Made by a program: the position numbers and the translations under genes. This document shows, in pieces, positions 58,878 to 64,000 of a stretch of 64,000 bases of DNA. The notes under the pieces were generated by a model, which was not told the DNA's origin, ran no database searches, and saw nothing but the letters and a program-made list of their open reading frames with translations. The DNA lies in the NCBI GenBank assembly GCA_965202675.1, contig OZ241842.1, positions 1 through 64,000 on the forward strand, read 5' to 3'. Numbering within the stretch: the stretch's first letter is position 1; each line of letters opens with the position of its first letter. The stretch is from CATQHD01 sp965202675 (lineage in GTDB: Bacteria; Actinomycetota; Acidimicrobiia; Spongiisociales; Spongiisociaceae).

Positions 58878-59954
58878 ATGAAAAACATCAGCAAGGGGTG
58901 CGTGTACGCCCTGCTGGCGGCGGCGCTGGCGGCCTCCGCCTGCGGCGGGGGCGGCGCCGGCGAGGTGACCACCATCGCCGCCGCCGAGCCCCCGGCAACG
59001 GCCGCCGAGCCGATGAGCGAGGCCCCGGGCGCAGCAGAGGCTTCGGCGGAGTCCGGGTTGTTCGGTTTGGCTCCGGTTGATCCGTTGTCGGTGTCGGGGA
59101 ATATTGCGATTGCCGGTTCGTCGACGGTGTTTCCGTTGGCGGAGGCGATGGCGGCCCGGTTCGAGGACGAGGGTTACTCGGGTTTGATCACTATCGACTC
59201 GATCGGTTCGGGCGCCGGGTTCGAGCGGTTCTGTGTGGCCGGCGAGTCGGATGTGTCGAATGCGTCGCGGCCGATCAACGACGCGGAAGTGGAGTCGTGC
59301 GAGTCGATCGGGCGGGCGCCGATCGAGTTCCGGGTGGGCACCGATGCTCTGGCGGTGACCGTGTCGCCGGGCAACACGTTTGCGGATGATTTGACGGTCG
59401 GGGAGCTGGCGGTGTTGTTTTCGACTGCGGACACCTGGGCAGATGTCCGCGCCGGGTTTCCGGCGAATCCGATTCAGCGGTTTATTCCGGGCACGGATTC
59501 GGGGACGTTCGATTATTTCGTGGAGGAGGTGTTCGACGAGGACGAGGGTCCGATCCTGGCGGCGGGCAATACGCAGCTGTCGGAGGACGACAATGTGCTG
59601 GTGCAGGGGATCTCCGGCGACGGGTGTGATCCGTCGGATGCGGGGACGACCTGCGCGGTCGGTTTCTTCGGTTATGCGTATTACGCGGAGAACAGCGATC
59701 TGTTGTCGGTGATGAACATCGAGGGGGTCGAGCCGACGAGCGAGTCGGTGAATGCGAATACGTATCCGTTGGCCCGTCCGTTGTTCATGTATTCGACGGC
59801 GTCGATCATCCGGGAGAAGCCGCAGGTCGGTGAGTTCTTGAGCTTTGTGCTCCAGTTCGTGGACGATGAGGTCGGGGAGGTCGGGTACTTCCCGGCGCCC
59901 GATCCGGTGCTCCGAGCCGCCGCCGACGAACTCAAGGCCGCCGTCGCAGGCTGA
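58878..59954 (+). CDS. pstS: Phosphate ABC transporter substrate-binding lipoprotein PstS
   Basis: PstS binds phosphate outside the membrane. The 358-residue protein has a lipobox ASAC, a glycine/alanine linker and the binding domain with IAGSSTVFPLAEAMA, DSIGSGAGFERFC, SRPINDAEVESC and PGTDSGTFDYF, where Ser/Thr/Asp residues hold phosphate. The stretch from about 59040 to 59880 uses TTG, GTG, TCG and GAT codons unlike the C-ending codons before and after, so the gene looks mosaic. A ribosome site GAGGAG precedes the ATG. Confidence 0.93.
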   Translation: MKNISKGCVYALLAAALAASACGGGGAGEVTTIAAAEPPATAAEPMSEAPGAAEASAESGLFGLAPVDPLSVSGNIAIAGSSTVFPLAEAMAARFEDEGYSGLITIDSIGSGAGFERFCVAGESDVSNASRPINDAEVESCESIGRAPIEFRVGTDALAVTVSPGNTFADDLTVGELAVLFSTADTWADVRAGFPANPIQRFIPGTDSGTFDYFVEEVFDEDEGPILAAGNTQLSEDDNVLVQGISGDGCDPSDAGTTCAVGFFGYAYYAENSDLLSVMNIEGVEPTSESVNANTYPLARPLFMYSTASIIREKPQVGEFLSFVLQFVDDEVGEVGYFPAPDPVLRAAADELKAAVAG

Positions 59955-60063
59955 TCGAGGGGGGCGCTCGAACCATCCGAAACGGGGGGCCGGGCATCCT
60001 GATCCGCCCCGCGCCGCCGTATAGTATTTCGAGGAGGGAGGCGAGGACATCGCAACTACGGGA

Positions 60064-61026
60064 ATGACGAGCGGTCCTGCAGAGGCCGGGGCGCTCAGTC
60101 TTCGCAGGAGGCGGCGCCCCGGCGAGGCGGTGATCCGGGTGCTGCTGTTCGCGGCGGCGGGGGTTTCGATCCTCACCACGGTGGGCATCGTCTTCGAGCT
60201 GGGCAAGGAGGCGCTGCTTTTCTTCCGGTCGGAGGAGGCCTCCATCGGGGAGTTCCTCACCTCCACCCACTGGCAGCCCGCCATCCTCGACTTCGGCATC
60301 TGGCCGCTGGTGCTGGCCACCCTGATCACCTCGGTGACGGCCATGGCGGTGGCGCTGCCCTGCGGGCTCGCCACCGCCGTCTACCTGAGCGAGTACGCCT
60401 CGCCCCGGGTGCGGGGGGTGGTCAAACCGGTCCTCGAGGTGCTGGCCGGCATCCCGACCGTGGTGTACGGCTACTTCGCCCTCACCTTCATGACCCCGCT
60501 GCTCCGGTCGATTCTGGGGGTGGGCGTCGTGGAGATATTCAACACCGCCTCGGCGGGGATCGTGGTGGGCATCCTGATCATCCCGCTGGTCAGCTCCATT
60601 TCCGAGGACGCCCTGCATGCGGTTCCGATGTCGCTGCGGGAGGCTTCCTACGGGGTGGGCGCCACCAAGCTGGAGACCTCCCTCCGGGTGGTGCTGCCGG
60701 CCGCCCTGTCGGGCATCACCGCCGCCTTCGTGGTGTCGATCTCCCGGGCGATAGGCGAGACCATGGTGGTGGCCATCGCGGCGGGGGCCGGGCCCAAGAA
60801 CTTCACCTTCGGTGAGGACAGCCTGTTCGGTTACATCCTCAACCCGTTCGTGGCGGGGGAGACCATGACCGGCCACATCGTCCGCATCAGCGGAGGCGAC
60901 CTCAGCTACGACTCCATCGACTACAACTCCATCTTCGCCATCGGGCTGGCCCTGTTCGTGATCACCCTGGGGCTCAACGTGGTCAGCCGCCGGTTCGTGG
61001 CCCGCTTCCGCGAGGTGTACGAATGA
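60064..61026 (+). CDS. pstC: Phosphate ABC transporter permease PstC
   Basis: The 320-residue permease has about six helices and the PstC motifs LTSTHWQP, LSEYASPRVRG, VLAGIPTVVYGYFAL and LREASYGVGATKLETSLRVVLPAALSGI with the EAA-loop glycine. The ATG at 60064 has no close ribosome site; an in-frame ATC at 60049 lies seven bases after GGGAGG and could be an unusual start, adding five residues. Its stop overlaps the pstA start (ATGA). Confidence 0.94.
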   Translation: MTSGPAEAGALSLRRRRRPGEAVIRVLLFAAAGVSILTTVGIVFELGKEALLFFRSEEASIGEFLTSTHWQPAILDFGIWPLVLATLITSVTAMAVALPCGLATAVYLSEYASPRVRGVVKPVLEVLAGIPTVVYGYFALTFMTPLLRSILGVGVVEIFNTASAGIVVGILIIPLVSSISEDALHAVPMSLREASYGVGATKLETSLRVVLPAALSGITAAFVVSISRAIGETMVVAIAAGAGPKNFTFGEDSLFGYILNPFVAGETMTGHIVRISGGDLSYDSIDYNSIFAIGLALFVITLGLNVVSRRFVARFREVYE

Positions 61027-62390
61027 CGGCCCTCCCCCCCGAACTCCAAGGAGAGGCCGCCGACCTGCTGTCCTCCTCCGACCACATGCGCCGCCGCCGG
61101 CGGCGGGGCGTCTTCGTCAAGTTCGGACTGTTGGCCGCCCTCATGGCGGCGGTGGCGGCCCTGGTCACTCTCATAATCACGGTGATCAACAGCTCGTTCG
61201 GGCTGGCGGCGGTGGAGAACGCCCGATCCCCCTCCGAGCTGGCCGCCGGCCTGGGCTACCCGGAGGGAACCGAGCTCGGCTCGCTCGGCAAGGAGGATCT
61301 GGTGGTGCTCCTGGAATCCGAGATCTCCACCAACCTGGGACGCCGTTTCGAGCGGGAGCGGCGCTTCTTCGACGACAGGCTGGTCTTCGAGGACCCCTAC
61401 GCGCTCAACGACCTCTGCGTGTCGGAGGAACCTCCCTCCGCCTGCAGCCTGCCGGCCCGCAGCCGGGAGGATGTCTATGAGCTGGTAGTGGAGAGGGTGG
61501 TGGAACCCACCATCGTCGGAACCTGGTCGCTCTTCGACTCGGTTTTCAACCGAAGCGGCGTCGAAGCCGCCGCGGCCGCCGGACACCCGGACGCCGAGCT
61601 GATCTTCCGTTCCTGGATCTCCTGGGACTTCATCAGCAGCCCCCAGTCCCCCGAACCGGCCGTCTCCGGCATCCGCACCGCCCTGTTCGGTTCCCTGTGG
61701 GTGGTGCTGATAACCCTGGTGTTTTCCTTCCCGATCGGGGTGGGGGCCGCCATCTACCTGGAGGAATACGCCAAGGAGAACCGTCTCAACTCGATGATTC
61801 AGACCAACATCAACAACCTGGCGGGCGTCCCCTCGATCATCTACGGCATGCTGGGCCTGGCCATATTCGTGCGGACGTTGGAGGTGTTCACCAGCGGCTC
61901 GTTTCTGGGGGGAGGGGGGGAGGCCACCGCCAACGGGCGCACCATCATCTCGGCCGGCCTCACCCTCGGCCTGCTGATCCTGCCGCTCATCATCATCAAC
62001 GCTCAGGAAGCGATCCGGGCGGTTCCCGGTTCCCTGCGGCAGGCCGGGATGGCGCTGGGTTCCACCAAGTGGCAGACGGTGCGGGCCCACGTACTCCCCA
62101 ACGCCCTGCCCGGCATCCTCACCGGCACCATCCTGGCCCTGGCCAGGGCGCTGGGCGAGACGGCGCCGCTGGTGGTGGTGGGCGCCTCCACATTCATCAC
62201 CACCGACCCCTCCGGCCCCTTCTCGAAGTTCACGGTGCTGCCCATCCAGATATACCAGTGGACCAGCCGCCCGCAGGACGAGTTCCGCAACATCGCCGCC
62301 GCGGCGATAATCGTCCTGCTGGTCCTGCTGTTGACGCTCAACGCCGCCGCGGTGATACTCAGGAACCGGTATTCTCGGAGGACCGTATGA
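61023..62390 (+). CDS. pstA: Phosphate ABC transporter permease PstA with long insertion
   Basis: The C-terminal half (from about residue 215) is a standard PstA permease: YLEEYAKENRLNSMIQTNINNLAGVPSIIYGMLGL and EAIRAVPGSLRQAGMALGSTKWQTVRAHVLPNALPGI. The N-terminal part adds about 150 polar residues after the first helix (about 32-54), making 455 residues where about 290 is usual. The extra region contains two cysteine-bearing segments (DLCVSEE, SACSLPAR) and would lie outside the membrane. Overlaps its neighbours by 4 nt. Confidence 0.92.
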   Translation: MTALPPELQGEAADLLSSSDHMRRRRRRGVFVKFGLLAALMAAVAALVTLIITVINSSFGLAAVENARSPSELAAGLGYPEGTELGSLGKEDLVVLLESEISTNLGRRFERERRFFDDRLVFEDPYALNDLCVSEEPPSACSLPARSREDVYELVVERVVEPTIVGTWSLFDSVFNRSGVEAAAAAGHPDAELIFRSWISWDFISSPQSPEPAVSGIRTALFGSLWVVLITLVFSFPIGVGAAIYLEEYAKENRLNSMIQTNINNLAGVPSIIYGMLGLAIFVRTLEVFTSGSFLGGGGEATANGRTIISAGLTLGLLILPLIIINAQEAIRAVPGSLRQAGMALGSTKWQTVRAHVLPNALPGILTGTILALARALGETAPLVVVGASTFITTDPSGPFSKFTVLPIQIYQWTSRPQDEFRNIAAAAIIVLLVLLLTLNAAAVILRNRYSRRTV

Positions 62391-63235
62391 CGATAGAAGA
62401 GATTCGGACGGCCGACGGGGCGATGACCGAACAGACCGTTGCCATAGATACAGATACGGATCCGACCGACGGCGCTTTCGCCATGGAAACCGAGCGCCTC
62501 GACGTCTACTACGGCAGGTTCCGGGCGGTCAAGGACGTTACGCTGTCCTTCCGCGACCGGCAGATCACCGCTCTGATCGGCCCCTCCGGATGCGGCAAGA
62601 GCACCCTGCTGAGAACCCTCAACCGCATGAACGACCTGGTGCCCACCGCCCGGGTGGAGGGGGAGGTCAGGTTCCACGGCCAGAATATTTTCGAAGAGGC
62701 GGTCGATCCGGTGGAGCTGCGCCGCCGGGTGGGGATGGTGTTCCAGAAGCCCAACCCGTTTCCCAAGAGCATCTATCAGAACGTGGCGTGGGGGGCCAGG
62801 ATCAACGGGATGAAAGACGGCATCGACGATCTGGTCGAGCAGTCTCTGCGCCGGGCCACCCTCTGGGACGAGGTCAGGGACAAGCTGGACGAGAGCGGAT
62901 ACTCCCTGTCGGGCGGCCAGCAGCAGCGGTTGTGCATCGCCCGCGCCATCGCCGTCAAGCCGGAGATCATCCTCATGGACGAGCCCACCTCGGCGCTGGA
63001 TCCGGTGGCCACCCTGCGCATCGAGGAGCTCATCCAGGAGCTGAAGGTCAACTACACGATCATCATCGTTACCCACAACATGCAGCAGGCCGCCCGCGCC
63101 TCCGACCACACCGTGTTCCTCAACATGGACCGCGACCGGGCGGGGTACGTGGTGGAGTCCGGGTCGACCAACACGCTGTTCACCAACCCCTCCAAGGCCG
63201 AGACCGAGGACTACATAACCGGGCGGTTCGGATGA
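62387..63235 (+). CDS. pstB: Phosphate ABC transporter ATPase PstB
   Basis: The 282-residue ATPase has Walker A GPSGCGKST, Q-loop MVFQKPNPFPKSIYQNV (the PstB hallmark), signature LSGGQQQRLCIARA, Walker B ILMDEPTSALDP and HNMQQ. An N-terminal extension of about 35 acidic residues precedes the domain. Start and stop both overlap the neighbouring genes by 4 nt. Confidence 0.96.
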   Translation: MTIEEIRTADGAMTEQTVAIDTDTDPTDGAFAMETERLDVYYGRFRAVKDVTLSFRDRQITALIGPSGCGKSTLLRTLNRMNDLVPTARVEGEVRFHGQNIFEEAVDPVELRRRVGMVFQKPNPFPKSIYQNVAWGARINGMKDGIDDLVEQSLRRATLWDEVRDKLDESGYSLSGGQQQRLCIARAIAVKPEIILMDEPTSALDPVATLRIEELIQELKVNYTIIIVTHNMQQAARASDHTVFLNMDRDRAGYVVESGSTNTLFTNPSKAETEDYITGRFG

Positions 63236-63921
63236 CCGAGTTCCGCAGCCAGTTCCACGCCGAGCTCAACGAGATGGAGGTGCTGCTGCTCGACATGGCC
63301 GAGAAGGCCGAACACCAGATCGTGGACGCGGTGGAATGCCTCTTGAAAGGCGATGCGGAGGCAGCCAGTCAGGTGCGCGCCGAAGACCGGCGGATCGACC
63401 GGATGTATGTGGAGGTGGAGCGGCGCTGGCACGAGATCATGGCGCGCCAGACTCCGGTGGCTTCGGATCTTCGCCTCATGTCGCTCATCCTCCAAGCCGG
63501 CCACAGTCTGGAACGGATGGGGGATCAGGCCTCCAACATCGCCTATATCACGGAGGTAACCGACGGCCTTCCGCAGAACGCCACCATCCTCCTGCATATC
63601 CGGGAGATGCGGTCCATCGTGGTGCCGATGCTGCAGACCGCCATGGATTCGTTGATCAAGCGCGATCTGAACCTGGCCCTGCGCCTTCCCGAAATGGACG
63701 ACCCGGCCGACTGGCTCAACCGCAACATCTGGAAGGAGGTTGCGGCCTGCGGCCCCGACCCCGACCTGCTCGAGTGGGCGGTGCAGATGATCCTGGCGGC
63801 GCGGGCGCTGGAACGGGTGGGGGACCGGGCGGTCGACATCGGCGAGCAGGTGGCCTTCCTGCTGACCGGGGAGTTCCGCGAGTTTCCGGAGGGCTGGATG
63901 ATAAGCAGGCAGCGGCAATGA
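63232..63921 (+). CDS. phoU: Phosphate transport system regulator PhoU
   Basis: PhoU links Pst transport to the PhoR/PhoB-type two-component system. The 229-residue protein is two three-helix bundles with the metal-binding motifs ERMGDQASNIA and ERVGDRAVDIGEQV (E-x3-D-x2-N/D). It overlaps pstB by 4 nt and the response-regulator start downstream by 4 nt, which supports a joint regulatory unit. Confidence 0.95.
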   Translation: MTEFRSQFHAELNEMEVLLLDMAEKAEHQIVDAVECLLKGDAEAASQVRAEDRRIDRMYVEVERRWHEIMARQTPVASDLRLMSLILQAGHSLERMGDQASNIAYITEVTDGLPQNATILLHIREMRSIVVPMLQTAMDSLIKRDLNLALRLPEMDDPADWLNRNIWKEVAACGPDPDLLEWAVQMILAARALERVGDRAVDIGEQVAFLLTGEFREFPEGWMISRQRQ

Positions 63922-64000
63922 CCGCGGCGTCCATCCTGGTGGTCGAGGACGAGGAGACCCTTGCCGAATCGCTCCGCTACAACCTGGCCAGGGAGGGCTA
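63918..64000 (+). CDS. Response regulator N-terminus (RegX3/PhoB-like), cut by window end
   Basis: Only 27 codons are present. ASILVVEDEETLAESLRYNLA is the beginning of a receiver domain with the acidic pair E-D that binds Mg. The position after phoU and the PHO-box-like site upstream of pstS point to a phosphate-responsive regulator. The DNA-binding domain lies outside the window. Confidence 0.85.
   Translation, partial: MTAASILVVEDEETLAESLRYNLAREG

Noticed and set aside
1..64000. CRISPR array or cas genes
   Set aside because: No regularly spaced repeats and no Cas-like proteins were found; the only repeats are the short ones listed.

Overview
The window is a continuous piece of a high-GC actinobacterial chromosome, most likely from the class Acidimicrobiia or a close relative. 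The evidence is the very high GC and GC3, coenzyme F420 genes (cofD, cofE), the order prfB-ftsE-ftsX-M23 peptidase-smpB, a glycosyltransferase/DUF5719-like/phosphomannomutase cluster running into comF-hpf-secA, many GTG starts, and a C-terminal SLH-like repeat of the type common in Acidimicrobiia secreted proteins. A full mreBCD-PBP2-rodA set suggests rod-type growth. Assignment is from gene content only; no search was run.

Layout. 1-0.6 kb: SLH-like fragment ending inside a small AT-rich element with inverted-repeat ends. 0.6-11.6 kb: F420 biosynthesis (minus strand) and an envelope glycosylation cluster (GT2 membrane fusion, DUF5719-like, thioredoxin-like, PTPS-related membrane protein, second GT2, ManB). 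12-21 kb: ComF, hibernation factor, SecA, RF2 with its programmed frameshift, FtsEX, its likely M23 partner, SmpB. 21-24.7 kb (minus): a nuclease lipoprotein and a metabolic operon of two cupins, a nitrilase-family hydrolase and a cyclase-family hydrolase. 24.8-31.1 kb: Ndk, MreBCD, PBP2, RodA. 31.1-36.4 kb: structured leader and RNase E/G, L21, L27, Obg, ProB. 36.4-39.3 kb (minus): TrkH/TrkA potassium uptake. 39.6-45 kb: LytM-like protein, NadD, RsfS, tRNA-Ala, a C26 amidotransferase, LeuS.

45-49.3 kb is the accessory island: a DUF1156-type DNA methyltransferase broken at an 11-G tract, a low-GC HEPN-like ORF with an R-x4-H motif, and a single-chain nucleotidyltransferase-HEPN protein, all on the minus strand. 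This looks like a small defence or toxin-antitoxin locus next to a possibly phase-variable methyltransferase, and is the best candidate for something undescribed.

49.4-58.7 kb: HD-domain protein, acyl-CoA synthetase, 2-hydroxyacid dehydrogenase, purine phosphorylase plus adenosine-type deaminase (purine/methylthioadenosine salvage), MarR regulator, thiamine pyrophosphokinase, beta-propeller lipoprotein, NfuA. 58.8-64 kb: a PHO-box-like site and pstS-pstC-pstA-pstB-phoU followed by the start of a response regulator, cut by the window end. Many neighbours overlap by 4 nt (ATGA/GTGA), indicating translational coupling.
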